DNA from: Ulota crispa
Lineage: Eukaryota; Streptophyta; Bryopsida; Orthotrichales; Orthotrichaceae
DNA: 64,000 nucleotides
Assembly: GCA_963920765.1 (NCBI GenBank)
Contig: OY987245.1
Coordinates: 5,844,727-5,908,726, forward strand
Reading direction: 5' to 3'
Part shown: piece by piece, positions 22,236-35,446 of the stretch
How the letters are laid out: each line of letters begins with the position of its first letter
Position numbering within the stretch: the stretch's first letter is position 1
Position numbers and translations under genes: made by a program
The notes under the pieces: model-generated
Told to the model about the DNA's origin: nothing
What the model saw: the letters and a program-made list of their open reading frames with translations, nothing else
Database searches by the model: none

Positions 22236-23500
22236 TTCAAAAATGAGATTCAATCATTAATCATTGCATTAAAATTCATTGTGTCAATGCTTATGAGTTG
22301 TTATTCCTTTCTTTCATATGGATTAGGCTTGCAAAGACTGAACAAGAACAAATAACAAATGTATACATGTATCATGTATTAGTATAGAGCCCTTTCAATC
22401 CAATAAGATGCAAAATAATTTCAAGTGCAATTTTGCAACATGTTTTTCAAGCAAGAAAGCATTTTTTGTTTAGGGTACCGTGCATTCCAATTTCTGAGAT
22501 TACCCAAACAGTAAAATATTTTTGTTTTTATTTACAATAAATATCTGCAGCAATAAAGCTTTTTTTTTAGAATCCATGCAATATTTCTCTTACAAACTTT
22601 TAACCCAAACATGTACTGAATTGCAAGATTCATATGCTATTTTTTAACAACATGTTGTAGATCTCCAAATTTTTCTTTTGCAAATACTCTACACTTCAAT
22701 AAAACAAATTAGTTCCACTTTCAAATAACTTAATTCAATAATAAACTTCTTCAAATATAACTTGAAGTTTTTATTATAGTGAAATATTTCTAAAAATAAT
22801 CACAACCAAAATTTAACATCACGCAAGTATTTTTTTATATACAAGAAAAAAGACACATTCTTTTATATATAGAAAAAGGTTTTATTCTTAATGGATATTT
22901 TTTATATATACAAAAAAGTTGTATTATTGGTTATATTATTTTATGAAAGGTAAAAAAACAACCTCACCAAATGCACTCATTACACTGCTAATTTTTATTT
23001 GATATATAGAAAAAAAATCATTTTTGCTTCTATTTAATTTTACATTAACACTTCTAATATTTGATGGTGTCTAGATTTTCTACTCTCCTCCATCTCTTTT
23101 GTAAATTCTATCAAAAGCATCTAAAGTAGATTTTTTTTTAGCAGAGTAACTCTAAGTTGATAAAATTTGATATTTGGTAAATTTCTATGTTTTACATTTT
23201 TTGAATCTAACAACAACACTAAGCCAGCTTTTGGTTAGATGTGAAAGTTGTAGTCTTGTAGCCAAAATTCTCTACCTTTTCTTGATATTTTAGATTCTAG
23301 TTTTGTAAATTAAAATTAAAATAAGAATATAAAGTATAAGCATTTGTATGATAGTAAGAAGTAAAGCAAAAATGTCAATAATATTATTAAAAAAAATGTA
23401 ACTATTAAAATTTAAAAAATTTAAGAAAATAATAATTGCTCAATATGTTTTAGTATTGTATTCAAAATTTTCAAGAGTATTAAATTATTAAAAACCAAAT
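21437..23500. other. AT-rich intergenic DNA with a (TA)n microsatellite
   Basis: No gene is supported. A dinucleotide TA run of about 30 bp lies at 22202-22229. Exons 11-15 of the EXA1-like gene are not found on either strand here, which matters for interpreting the gap. Confidence 0.5.
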
Positions 23501-24052
23501 AGAGTCCCGGACATAAAGGAGCAGTCCTCACTGAAACCCCTCCCACACATTCAATTTTTCATCAAATTTAAAAGTGATTGCATATTTGAAAAGCCTGCTA
23601 AGGAGGTTAAAATGTGATAGAATTTGAAGAGTAGATTATTCCTAATCCATGCTTTTTATGCATGTCAAATGCAACTTTGCACAAACGAGTATGCCATATT
23701 TATCATCTTTTATTAACATAATTGACATCTTTGTGGTTTCTAACCACCTTTTAGAACTTAAAATTGTGTCATAAATTGCAAGCTTGTTGTACATTGAGAA
23801 TAGATTGAGAATATATTGGTGATAAATGGTTGACAAACTTGTAGTGATTTTAAAAGCATTTAAAGCATGACTTGATGTTTTTTTCAAATGGTTTTTTCTA
23901 ACACTTACCCTTATTAGATTTATGTCAAAATTTGATACAAGTTGCCCCTTTTTCTAAGCTTTTCAAATATGTAATTAGTTTTAGATTTGATTAATTATTG
24001 ATTGCATGAGAGAAATTTTTAAAAAGGACTGCCACTTTGTGTCCAAGACTCT
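23501..24052. mobile_element. TIR element with AGAGTC ends
   Basis: The left end AGAGTCCCGGACATAAAGG and the right end TTTGTGTCCAAGACTCT are inverted repeats, with GCAGTCCT and AGGACTGC continuing the match inward. The element spans about 552 bp and codes for nothing recognisable. The open frame at 23642-23887 on minus lies inside it. Confidence 0.55.
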
Positions 24053-25869
24053 ATCTCACCTTGAGTAAACCACATGATAAATATCATGTGCAAATTGCCA
24101 GTATTGCGGTATGGTGCTGTCCAATAGTTCTTTTTGACACCCATTAGAGAAAATGGTGTATCACAAATTCTTTCCCAATTTCTCAGAACTGTTGTAGAAT
24201 GTAGATTCTTGAACTCTTGAATCTAAAAAGAAAATTCAGGCTTCAAAAACTTGTACATGTTGTTTGTGAAGACTTTCCCTAATTCTTCGGCACTTGATTT
24301 TATGTTATTCAGTATTCAATATGATTGTGCATACCTTTAAACATATTTGTAAGTATTTAATTATATTGGAGAATTATAAGGATTTTAAAGTTAGTCTGAT
24401 AAATAAAAAATAAACATAAAACATTTTAGATAAATAACGTAGTTACAATTTACAACAATGTAATCATGGAAGTGAAATGTACTTACATAGCATATTTTTC
24501 CTTAAAAGTATTGTGCCTCCAACCAACTATTACCATGCCTCAACCTTATTTCAATTGATTTTTGTCAACAGATCTTCCATGATCACAAATGAATTCTAAT
24601 TTATTATAATACTCTTCACATTTATGGAAAAAAAAATCTATGAACATAGCTATTACTTTATCCTCTTCCTTTAGCATGCATGATTGAGATAATTGAGTTA
24701 CACTTGATGGGTCAAATCTAGAAGGAGTTTCCAGTTTATGACATTGAGCAACTTCATTTACACCTTCAGAAATTGACATACCTAATCCTTTCAATTTTTG
24801 TATGTTTTCTAGATTGCTATTACTATCTACAAACATACTTTGCTACTCCTCATTAACTTTTGGACAAGTGTGAAGTTGATGCCTATGTGCTTTACCCAGT
24901 TCATGCTCTTTCTGTTGATATTATGAATTAAAATGCACGTCACAAAAACAACAAGACATTTTTGATAATTTTTTAAGATAAAAAATTAAATTTTATATGA
25001 AATATATAAATCTCAATTACAAGAACTTCAACTTAATAGAAAGGATAATATCAATATTTATATGAAAGTATAAAGCTTTTTCAAAGTGAAAGATAAAGTA
25101 AAAAATAAAATAAAAACAAAGTGAAAGACTAAATAAAAGATAAAGTAAAAGACAAAATGAAAGCTACAATAAAAGATAAAATGAACGACAAAATAGTAGA
25201 CAAAGTCAAAAATAAAGTTCAAGCACTGAAGTGCTATTACTACTTTTATTAGAGGGAAGCTTTTTCCAACAATAGATAAAAAGCTTGACAAAACAAAGCT
25301 CCATAAGCAATGATATAAGTTGTTACACTCTTGTTCATGTACTAACCTCTAAAACAGTAATTCCATTTTTTTTGTAGAAGCTATTAAAAAGTGCCACTTC
25401 TAGAGCAATGAGTGGAAAAGTAGAAATTTGTGTTTTTGATATTACAACCACATAATGTTGCCATAAACTACAAGAGGACCTTGTGGGGGAAAAACATCTC
25501 ATTCTAGATGGAAAAGAGTGAGATATTGACATCCAATGTGCACAGTAAATACTTTTTTTTTTGCACAAAAATTTGATGAGCTTTTGAATGCCTCTAAAGT
25601 CAACATATTATTCTAGAATTGGCTATGAAAGAGAGGTGTGCTCATAATACACACAAAAAACTAAAGGAAAAAAAGACACTTTGTCTTTGTTTGCAAAAGA
25701 AAACACCATTATCTGCAGTCAAAGGCTGTTGAAGGTATAAGATTATAAAATCTAAATCCTAAAATTGTATTGTTGGTAATGTGCTCATTGAAGATTTCTA
25801 ATATTGTTTATAATTTTTACTATGACTTTTCTGGTTTTCTGTGATTTTACTAAAGAAAAAAATTTGATT
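24053..25869. other. AT-rich intergenic DNA, one unassigned ORF
   Basis: A 96-codon minus-strand frame (24546-24836) has ordinary amino-acid composition and a cysteine pair but no family I recognise. It could be transposon debris. At about 25060-25230 there is a low-complexity AAAGATAAAG-type stretch. No gene is supported. Confidence 0.35.
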
Positions 25870-26622
25870 ATGTGCATAGACCCGTTTAAGGTTTGTGTTG
25901 CTTTACAAAATTTATTTAATAAATTTATGAACAAAAATATGATTATGCGCAAAAATCTATTTAAGATGCGTGTTGATTTTCAAACTTTTTTTAATAGATT
26001 TTTGAACAAAAATATAATCATGCACAAAGACCGGTTTAGGGTGCGTGCTGCTTTTCAAACTTTATTTAATAGATTTATGAATATATATTTGATTACGCAC
26101 AAAAATCTGTTTAGGAAGCCTACTGCTTTTTAAACTTTGTTTAATAGATTTATAAACAAAAATTTGATTATGCACATGTACCCATTTAGGGTGCATGCTG
26201 CTTTCAAATTTTACTTATTAGATTTATGAACAAAAGTTTGATTATGCGCAGAGATTCATTCAAGGTGCGTGCTGCTTTTCAAACTTTATTTAATAGATTT
26301 TTGAACAAAATTTGGTCATGACCAGAGATCTATTTAGGGTGCATGCCGCTTTTCAAACTTTACTTAATAGATTTATATTCAAAAATTTGATTATGCGCAT
26401 ATACCCATTTATGGCTTGTGCTGCTTTTTAAACTTTATTTAATAATTATATAAATAAAAGTTTGATTACACACAAAGATCTGTTTAAGATACATGATGTT
26501 TCTCAAATTTTTTTTTATAGATTTATGAACAAATGTTTGATTAGGTGCAGAGATCGATTTAGGGTATGTGCTAATTTTCAAACTTTATTTAATAGATTTA
26601 TGAACAAAAGTGTGATTATGCA
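25870..26622 (+). repeat. 75-bp minisatellite, first block (about 10 diverged units)
   Basis: A unit of about 75 bp recurs with strong internal similarity. A typical unit runs TTTATGAACAAAAGTTTGAT, then TATGCGCA, then GTGCGTGCTGCTTTTCAAAC. Because the period is 25 codons, each open stretch repeats a peptide with the core RAAFQTLFNRF. In-frame stops and frameshifts interrupt it every few units, so I treat it as a non-coding satellite. The array continues at 28434 after an insertion. Confidence 0.8.
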
Positions 26623-28433
26623 TGTAGAATGCCTAGTTGGTGTAAAAAATTTTAATTTGACAAATAGGTGTTAAGTTTCTACTTTTGAACGGTTTCAATG
26701 CTAATTGGAAGATAAAAGGTCACAAATAGAGTTTGAAAGAGCCATAAGTTGGTCAAGAGACAGCAAGTTTTTATGAAAAGATAAGTTAAGAAACCGAATG
26801 GGTGGAAGAAAAGTTACAAATAGGAGAAGAACCCAAGTAAGAAAGACCTATTGCTAGAGAGAGCATAGAGTCTAGCCAAGTGGCTGTTTTGTTGTTTTGT
26901 GCAATTTGCTTGGTAGTGGAAAACTATTTGTGGAAGATTTTGTGTTGTCATGTTTACTTGAATGCATTGAATTCAAGTTGGATTGTGAAATTGTGGTGTG
27001 TGCTTGTGTTGAGATTGGAGTTGTAATCCAAGTGGGATTGATTTGAATTGTCAAGTGTAACTGTGTATTCAATTTGGAATAAGTTGTGTTACAATTGAGA
27101 GTGTTTTTGATTGTAAGATCAGAGTGAAGAAAGTAAGTGCAAAGTTCAAATGGGAAGGAATTTCAAGAGATGTAGTTTGATTCAGTTTGTTTGATTTGTG
27201 TTGTTGTAGTTGGATTGGAATTTAATTGGAAAGAAAGGAATCACTTCTAGAGTACTAGAGAGGATAATTAAATACTAAATTTTTGGGTAGGAGTTGTGAG
27301 TTTCATCTAGTTGATTCTCTCATGGATTTTAAAAAGAAGTTGAACTCAACGAGTGAGAAATCTAAGTAGAACAAACACTATCAACAGACAAGTAATGATA
27401 TAAGCAAGTAAGGAATAATTGCTTCTCAGTCGAGTTGAAAACCTTAAGCTAGGGAATAAAAAAAGTAATTTGAGGAGGATTAAGAAGTTTCAACCAACTT
27501 AGAAAGTGATTGAGAGTATACAGCTGAGTTGAAAGTGAGGTTACAAGAGGAATCTCAAGGCCTAGTTGAGAAATGAAAGCCAAGAAATGGAGTAAAATAT
27601 TATGAATAGGTTAGAGAGAACCTGAGAGAAAATAATTGAAGCCAAGTTGGAAAGCTAAGAGAAAAGAATAAGATATTTCAAACTTGGAGAGATAAGAGTA
27701 AGTCAGTGAAAGAAAAATATCTAAGCTGAGTTGAAGAGAGAGAGAATATTGAGAGAAAACAATTGGCCAGCCAAATTAGAAAATTGACCAGTGGGAGATC
27801 CAACAGAGTATATTCCAAGTCAGAATATTAAGATGGAATGAACTAAATTATAATTTAGGAAGTGAAAGTCTTGAGAGGGAAATATACTTGCCAAGTTGGA
27901 ATAAGATAACCAACTAAAGTAAATTTCCTACTCGGAGTGAAAGTAAAGGGAGTGATTGAACCAACCAGCCTACTTGATAAGTGAGGAGTTTGAGAGAAAA
28001 TAAATCAGCCAATTTGGGATGTAAGAAAGAGAATAAAATATATTTTGAAAGGCTGTGAGATAAAGAGTATAACTTGGAGTAAAGACTAAAGTTGTGAAGT
28101 TGCCAAACCTGAAGGATAAAGCTGCAAAGCCAATTGGAAAATACAAAGATAAAAGAACAATTTGGAAGGAGAAAGAAAGCTTCAAGATTGTTGGATGTAA
28201 AAGAAAAAAAAAAAGAAACAATCAGATTCGAACATTCTAACTCTACTTTGGCATTAATTAAGAGTGAAACATTCTAATAGGAACATAGCCAATAATCCAA
28301 TTAAAGAAGGAACTTTTTACTTGGGTTTTAGTATAATTGAAAGAGTCTTGTAAACCTATGAGAAATAGTCTTCCCAAATGAACTCATCCCTAGACTAGGT
28401 TTACAATCAAAGTATACAAAATCTAACTCTACA
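26623..28433. mobile_element. Solo-LTR-like insertion inside the 75-bp minisatellite
   Basis: The minisatellite stops abruptly at about 26622 and resumes at about 28434. The inserted 1811 bp begins TGTAGAATGCC and ends AACTCTACA, giving the TG...CA termini and short inverted ends (TGTAGA and TCTACA) typical of a retrotransposon LTR. It is purine-rich with no open frame. The flanks TATGCA and ATGTGCA suggest a short target duplication, but it is imperfect. I see no second LTR or gag-pol, so a solo LTR is the simplest reading. An unrelated 1.8-kb repeat is possible. Confidence 0.55.
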
Positions 28434-29075
28434 ATGTGCATATACTCATTTAGGGTGCGTGCTGTTTTTGAAACTTTATTTAATAAATTTATGAACAAAA
28501 GTATGATTATACACAGAGATTTGTCTAAGATACGTGCTGATTTTTAAACTTTATTTAATAGATTTATTAATAAAAGTTTGATTATGCGCAAAGATCTATT
28601 CAAGGTGCGTGCTGCTTTTCAAACTTTATATAATAGATTTATGAACAAAAGTTTGCTTATGCGCAAAAATCCGTTTAGGAAACGTATTGCTTTTCAAACT
28701 TTATATGATGGATTTTTGAATAGAAGTTTGATTATGCTCATATACTTGTTTAAGATGTGTGCTGATTTTTAAGCTTTACTTAATAGATTTATGAACAATA
28801 GTTTGATTATGCATAGAGATCTGTTCAGGGTGCTTGCTGCTTTTCAAACTTTATTTTATAAATTTATGAACAAAAGTTTGATTATCTGCAGAGATCCGTT
28901 TAGGTTGCGTGCCGCTTTTCAAACTTTATTTAATAAATTTATGAATAAAAGTTTGATTATGTGTAGAGATCTGTTTATGAAGCATATTACTTTTTAAATA
29001 TTATTTAATAGATTTATAAACAAAAGTTTGATTGTGCACAAAGATTTGTTTAGGTTGCGTGCTGCTTTTGAAACT
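28434..29075 (+). repeat. 75-bp minisatellite, second block (about 8 units)
   Basis: This is the same 75-bp unit and the same strand as 25870-26622, with units such as TTATGCGCAAAGATCT followed by GTGCGTGCTGCTTTTCAAAC. Open stretches again show a 25-residue period (28578-28772 and 28791-28997). It is the continuation of the first block beyond the LTR-like insertion. Confidence 0.8.
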
Positions 29076-31869
29076 TTCTTTTTATACTTAAAACTAAAAT
29101 GTTTGAAAAAAAATGTTTCTTTAATAATTTTGATGACATTCAAGGTTTTTTTTAATTCATTTTTTTCTACTCTTTATTGCTAAATTGAAAGTTCTTTTGC
29201 GTGTGCAGATTATGTGGATTACTACAGAAGTCAGTAGCTTTAACAAAAGATTACTTAATTTATTAAGAGTAATGTTACAACAATTGATTAAGAAAAACAT
29301 TAAAACCCTTTTTATGTTCTAAAAATATAAGCAAAAATAAATAAAAAGTAGGAGGCTGAAATGCAAAAAATCAAGCAGGAATAGAAAAAAAAAAAGAAAT
29401 TGTAAATTGCAAATAATATTAACGAGGCTAAAAAATAAGATCTGAAAGTGATTTTTGCATTTTGAAAAAAGATCAAAGCTAGGATGAACTTAAGAAAAAG
29501 TTTTCTGAAACAAATGTTAGATGATTATTCTCATTTATTGTACAAGAATATAGCCATTTTAGATGAAAAAATTAGAGACCTAGTTCTTGTAGAATCTTTT
29601 AAATCTTTTGAAAGTTTAGAATTAGAAGAGTATAACAAAATAGAAAATGTAATAACATCTCTAATTGGTATAAAAGGAAGAGCAAGTTTAATAAAATAAA
29701 GCTCATGAAAGAAGGAGAAGAAAGATGTATGAAATAAAGAAGGGAGCGGATTGTGATAAAATGATATTGTTAGACCAATACATTCATGCTTCAAAGATGC
29801 AAAAATCCTTTGTACTTTTGCAAAAATGAGAAAAAGATCGGAAATTGATAACTCAAATTTCTGATGATTATTGAAAAAGATTTTAAAGTCTTACAAATTA
29901 GATATTTTCTACCACTTTGAAAGAAGCTGCTAAGGTTTGAACGCTGGGTTTAGGCCAAACCAAATTCATCAATTTAGTTTAAAAAGAGAGTAGAATTTAG
30001 CAAACAATTTGATGTTTACGTTTGAAGATTTTTTTTAGTTATTTTTACCGTGACCATGATTATAAGAATTATACATATGGGAATTTGGGCTTCAACATTT
30101 TTGCAAAACAAAAATTTTGCAAAAAAAAAAAAAGGTTTTTTTTTATACTAAATGTCAATTTGTTATACCTTCAGATAAAGTCCATGTAGATTTTCACCAT
30201 TTGCAACGGAATGGTAAAAATAATTTGGAGAGATAAAACCGTTTGTCATAGTACATTTGAGTCAAAAACCGCCACCAAATTTAATAGATAAGTGCTTTCA
30301 TATAAATTAGCCAAAGCTTGATTCACAAGATTCAAAAGTTGAAAAAACCAAGATGAGGAAAATGTCAATTCAAAAATGCGCAAAGTTTAAGAGATTGTGA
30401 CATACAAATTAAAAAAACTTACATAGTTTTTGAAGAGAATGAACAAAAAAATTGCGGTAGTGACTTGTTTATCAAATCATGATGAAAACTTATTTTTATT
30501 GACGTTGGTACTTGGTGCATGTTAGTGATAGCTTAACTTGTTTAGAATGTCCGTAGTGTTTCATTTGTTGATTAAATGATCGTATTTACATGCAATTGTT
30601 GCAATATGTCTAGTGAGACAATTGGAATAAGTACTTTCACAGTTTCACGCTTTCACTTTTGTGACCTGCCTTTAATTACTTCTTCTCTCATTAAATATTT
30701 GTGTATTTTTTGAACAATATGTTTAGGATTACGTGGTTGTGCTTGTTAAACACGGAAACAAAAAAACTCATGTTGTGAAAGATCTTGAAGCTTTTCTTAG
30801 TGGTGACAGCAGCTCTTTTTAGTCATGCTATAAGTTTCTTTTTATTTTGTTTATTGAGATCTTTTTTAGAAGCAGCAGAAATTGTGTTTGTGTGGGTTTT
30901 GTCTTTTAGTTAGCAGCTGTGGTTGTGCATGTAATGAATTGAATCTATTGGCTTTTAGGGTTTGCCGCTGCCAATTATTCATTTTTTGTTGTACAAAATA
31001 TAATGCACTTTGCATCCTTTTAGGGCAGCGTTTGTTTTTGTTATTTGTTGGTAAGTCCAAATATTTTTGGTTTGAGAAAACTCTGGGCAGCATTATTCTC
31101 ATGTTGTTTGCAGTAATAACAAAAACGGAGGTGATTCTCTATAAACTTTTGCTATAGTAATCTAGTCAAGAATTTGCATTTTATTCCTTGGAATTTCTTA
31201 CAGTAGTCAAATATTTGTCAAAATTTGGCATTGTTGTCATGTTGTGGTAAAACTGCTCAAATTCTACAAGTCAAGTTTCTATTAAGCCACTGATTGATCC
31301 GAGGGAGAGACAGTTGTACTAGAGATCCTTGGGTTTAGGATTTTAGAATGGCAATTGTGAAAGCTATTCAATTTTTGTATTACCTACTCACTTGCAATAT
31401 GCAGTTTGTAATTTCTTGGAGGTATTGAAAACAAATCTTCCATTGCCAAACATGTGCAAAATAACCACTTTGATTAATTTATGCATAATATTGGAAGAGC
31501 TCATTCATGGAGATTGTCAATTGCAGTGTACTCTCTTTAGCACTGGTTCCTCAAACTTGAAATGCATCCAGTGGAATGCAAAAGTTAAAAAACGCTTATA
31601 TTCTTAATCCCTTCCGTATCTCTAGACATCTCCCAATAATTACAACATACATTGTCAAATGCCTGTCTTGCACTGAGAAAAAGCCAGAGGGTAAATTATG
31701 TTATAGAAGAACTTGTGTTATTTGGTGTGTGCATATTTAATTTGCATGTTCTTTCAATGTTGCCTCACAATATTTGAGTTAAAAAATACATGTTTATGTG
31801 GTTTTGTGCAACTTAGAAAAGGTGCAACAAGGGTTGTTGTTGCCGTCACCTAACTCATCTCCTCCCTTT
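29076..31869. other. AT-rich intergenic DNA, no clear gene
   Basis: Apart from the short ORF at 29484-29699 there are only overlapping plus and minus shadow frames at 30866-31157. I see no RNA gene or clear transposon ends. Confidence 0.4.
29484..29699 (+). CDS. Short unassigned ORF, possibly a gene or transposon fragment
   Basis: The frame encodes 71 residues with a charged, helix-like composition (several Leu, Glu and Lys heptad-like positions). After its stop, another frame stays open for about 40 codons (YEIKKGADCDK region at about 29725-29828), which could be a frameshifted continuation. No family is recognised and no promoter is evident, so this may be chance. Confidence 0.15.
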   Translation: MNLRKSFLKQMLDDYSHLLYKNIAILDEKIRDLVLVESFKSFESLELEEYNKIENVITSLIGIKGRASLIK

Positions 31870-31871
31870 GC

Positions 31872-32398
31872 TTTGTATAAAAGCTCAAGCTCCTTTCCCT
31901 TTGGATGATGATTAAGGCTCTATAGAGCTTCCTCCAATAAAGACGTGGAAGTGAAAAGGGTTGAAGCATTTTATGTAGAAGAGCTATCAAAATTGCGGTA
32001 TGGGTTAATATCAGGCTTTGTAGCGGCTAGATTAGCAGAGACTGCTTATTTGACATGGAAGAAATTGTATGGTGGTCCAGTTTCCTATCCTCTCGAAGGC
32101 ACTAGTTGTAACAATGTTCTCAATAGTGAATACAATACAATTATTGGTATGTGAGGTTGTTTCACGTATTTTTTCAATCTACTTAGGGAAACTAGATTTC
32201 ATTCAATTCATGTCTCTCATTCTATTATCCTTATATGTGCTTGTGATTATGCACGAGTTCCTTTGATACTGGTAGGAGTGCTTGCATATGGTACTCTCAC
32301 ACTCTTAGCTAGTCTCATGGCAACAAACCCTAAGGAACGTGCTAGAGAGGAGGAAAGTCTTGTGAAATGGTTGTTATTGGCAAGTACCACATGTGGTT
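31872..32398 (+). pseudogene. Possible gene fragment behind a TATA-like box
   Basis: TTTGTATAAAAGCTC at about 31873-31887 resembles a TATA box. A GC-richer stretch follows, with an ORF (31945-32154) containing a LISGFVAARLAETAYLTWKK segment. Further on, in other frames, there is a hydrophobic stretch (ILVGVLAYGTLTLLASLMA at about 32268-32325) followed by a charged NPKERAREEES. This looks like pieces of one membrane-associated protein broken by frameshifts or an intron, but I do not recognise the family. It abuts the left end of the 3.7-kb TIR element. Confidence 0.3.
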
Positions 32399-33282
32399 AA
32401 AAAACAGCGTCCTATATGACCGCATGTTTTATGATTGGGTGTCCTAAACGACTGTAAAACAACTATGATGTGACTAAAAAATGACTAACATTGAGATAGT
32501 TGTTCTTTAGTCATTCTTTTGAACAGTTCATCTAAAACTCTCTACAAAATTGTATTCTCCTCAATTTGTAAGTACATTCACATCCATAAGCAGATGAGGT
32601 TGTTGTTGTGTTTGACATCTTTTAGCTAGGGTTGTGGTTTAGTCATATGCCCAAAACATGAGTTTCTAGTACTACTAAGGTGTTACTAATGAACTACTAA
32701 AGAGATATTGCTTTCATTCCACCTCATTTTCATGCAAAATGACCTCTTTCACGGTTTTCTTTCAAAATTTTGGAACTGCTTGATAGAATTATTTTTAGCT
32801 CTTTCTTGTTTTTTTGAGACTATGTGAACGCAGACCACTGTAGGAGTCGTTTTTTTGTTGTTTAGCACATTCTATGGCACTACTAATCTACTACTAGAAT
32901 ATGACTTTTGTAATTAAATTGGTTTAGGGTAGGTAGGCTATTGAAGTAGTTAGGGGAATAAGCAGTCTAGGGATTGGACATCGCTAGGTATTTGTTCTAT
33001 ACCTACTACTGTGCAACTAACCCATGACTAATAAATGACTTTCATGTGATTTTAACGTGCAACTAACTAAAGACTAATAAATGACTTCTACATGGTTTTG
33101 CCTCCCTTGTTGAGTTAATATTGTTTTTCTGTTGCATTAATTTCCTAATTTGGGTTTGCTTTTATTTCAATGATCATGGGTGAGGGGCAAAGAATGTTCT
33201 AGGGTTTAGGATTCAAGGTTTAGGGGTTTGGGATTTAGTGGGAGTTAAAGAAAAGTGGTCATAGACAATATGCTACAACATC

Positions 33283-33395
33283 AGTTAAATGACTACATAA
33301 TGACTACATAATGATTACATAGTGACTACGTAATAACTACATAGTGATTATATAGTGATTACATAATGACTACATAGTGACTACAAGACTAGTAT
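33283..33395. repeat. Short tandem array of TGACTACATA units
   Basis: About ten consecutive units of roughly 11-12 bp, variants of AATGACTACAT (with GATTACAT and TAACTACAT), fill this stretch inside the 3.7-kb TIR element. Confidence 0.75.
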
Positions 33396-33741
33396 GAAAG
33401 AACCCAATTATAGTCATACATTTGTTGTGACTTAGTAGTTCAAGGGCTTTTTTTCTTCTATTGTTACTATTAGAATGTAACTTAAACAAATTAATTTGCA
33501 GTTTACTGTACAATGTTCTTTTTGGATTTACGCATTGTGGCTTTTAGAACAAGAAATGTCTTGTTCTAATTCCATCAACTTTTTGAAAGGGGTGTATTCT
33601 GGTTAACTCATTAAACCGTAGGTTTAGAGGTTTAGTCGTATTTTAGTTTTACATGAGTCATAGTTAGGTCACTATAATCTTCTTTGAGCATGTGTTAGTC
33701 ATATATTACTTGTATTTGAGTCATAAATTTAATACAACATT

Positions 33742-33745
33742 GTTG

Positions 33746-33800
<55 letters not shown>

Positions 33801-33804
33801 CATT
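33742..33804. repeat. (TTA)n microsatellite
   Basis: An uninterrupted run of about 19 ATT/TTA triplets follows a few TTG triplets. It lies within the 3.7-kb TIR element. Confidence 0.9.
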
Positions 33805-34252
33805 AACAATTTAAAAGCTACAATTAAGCTCTTTGAAAACTTAAAAAATGATATTTCATAAATATTATTATTTTTTCACAATTTTGATTATTTTTTAAAG
33901 ATAGAAGACAAAAATAAAAAATAAATAATTTGTTTAAAAAATTATTAATACATTCAAATATTAGAAGTTAAAATTTTAAAATTAGCAAAAAGGTTTGTTT
34001 CTAATGCTTTGCAATTTGGATTTTAACATGTAAATAGTCCATTTTGAGGTAAATATGTGATTTAAACACATTGTTGATGTTAAATTTGCCAAAACATATA
34101 TTATTTGAGTTTTAATAGCAATCAACCCTAATATCAAGTTGTAGTTTTACAGTTAATTTGGACCCTTCATTGAGATTAGGGTTGATAGTTTGTAGGGTGT
34201 AGATGCAACCGCCACCTTTGAGTTTAGGGTTTAGCTATGCAAACTTGATTTG

Positions 34253-34440
34253 TTGGCTTGTGCTCTTTAGAAGGTTTGTTGACTTTGCACATTTGTCAAA
34301 GTTTGTTGGCTCTCTGCTCTTTAGAAGGTTTGTTGACTTTGCGCATTTGTTAAAGTTTGTTGGCTCTGCGCTCTTTAGAAGGTTTGTTGACTTTGCGCAT
34401 TTGTCAAAGTTTGTTGGCTCTGCACTCTTCTCAAATTTGC
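34253..34440 (+). repeat. 54-bp minisatellite, 3 near-identical units
   Basis: Units start at about 34272, 34326 and 34380, each opening AGGTTTGTTGACTTTG and ending CTCTTTAGA. The period is 18 codons, so an open frame repeats an 18-residue peptide with core RRFVDFAHL. Downstream (34440-34690) shorter, diverged relatives built on TTTGCTTGCTC and TTTGTTGGCTC continue. I regard it as non-coding. Confidence 0.8.
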
Positions 34441-35423
34441 TTGCTCCTCATTTTTCTTAAATTTGCTTGTTCAGCGCTATCCAAAATTTGCTTGCTCCTC
34501 ATTCTTCTTAAATTTGCTTGTTCAACGCTTTTCTCAAGTTTGCTTGCTCCACACACTTGTTGAAGTTTGTTGGCTCCATGCACTTGTCAAAGTTTGTTGG
34601 CTCCATACACTTTTTTGGATTTGTTGGCTCTAGTATGCTTTTCGCAGGTTTGCTTGCTCCGTGCACTTATTAAGGTTTATTGGCTCTGTGTACTATTACA
34701 TTGTAAATTTTTAGATTGTGCTTTCATTGTTTATATGGAATTGCAAGCGTGTGCAAATGATGTTGATTGGATTTAGGAAACGGTGTGTGATAGTTTGTGA
34801 GTGCTAAATAAGTAGTAGATACACTTTGAGGTTTTGATAGCCTTGAACCGCATATCTGAATTTTATATGGAGTTTGCATTGAACTGTGATTGAACACTGA
34901 TTGCAAATCAATTGGATTGTGATTGCATGACGATTGTTTCTTAATTGCATTGCAACTAAATTGTGATTGTATCATGACTGTAATGAGACTTCATAGAGAA
35001 TGCATAAGGACTTTATTGTGACTATAGCGTGACATTAGTTTGATTGTGTGATTATGGTAGATTGCATTGTGACGTTGTTATGTCTAAATGATGCCTGCAT
35101 TTGTGACTAGTTTGTAACTAAATTTTGTATGTTTTTTTGAATGGTTGGTGACTGTATTCTACTTGAGGAGTTTATTGCATTGTGAACCTCAAACTTCTTG
35201 TGACTAAATGGCAACTATGTCATCAATCTCCTGTGACTATATGGCAACTGTGTCGTCATTGCAATTTTGCTTCAACTCCACTCTATTGTGACCGGGCAGA
35301 GATTACTTTATAATAACTAAACCACCAACATTGGAACTAAAAATGATGATTATGTGGTGACTAATAGAGAACTATCCGCTACCATTATAGGAAAATCCAA
35401 CAATCTCTACACGACATGCAGTT

Positions 35424-35446
35424 ACCCTAAACCCTAAACCCTAAAC
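35424..35446. repeat. Short interstitial telomere-type repeat
   Basis: Three consecutive CCCTAAA units occur here, the plant telomere motif. The run is too short to be a true telomere and probably arose inside the surrounding repeat element. Confidence 0.7.
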
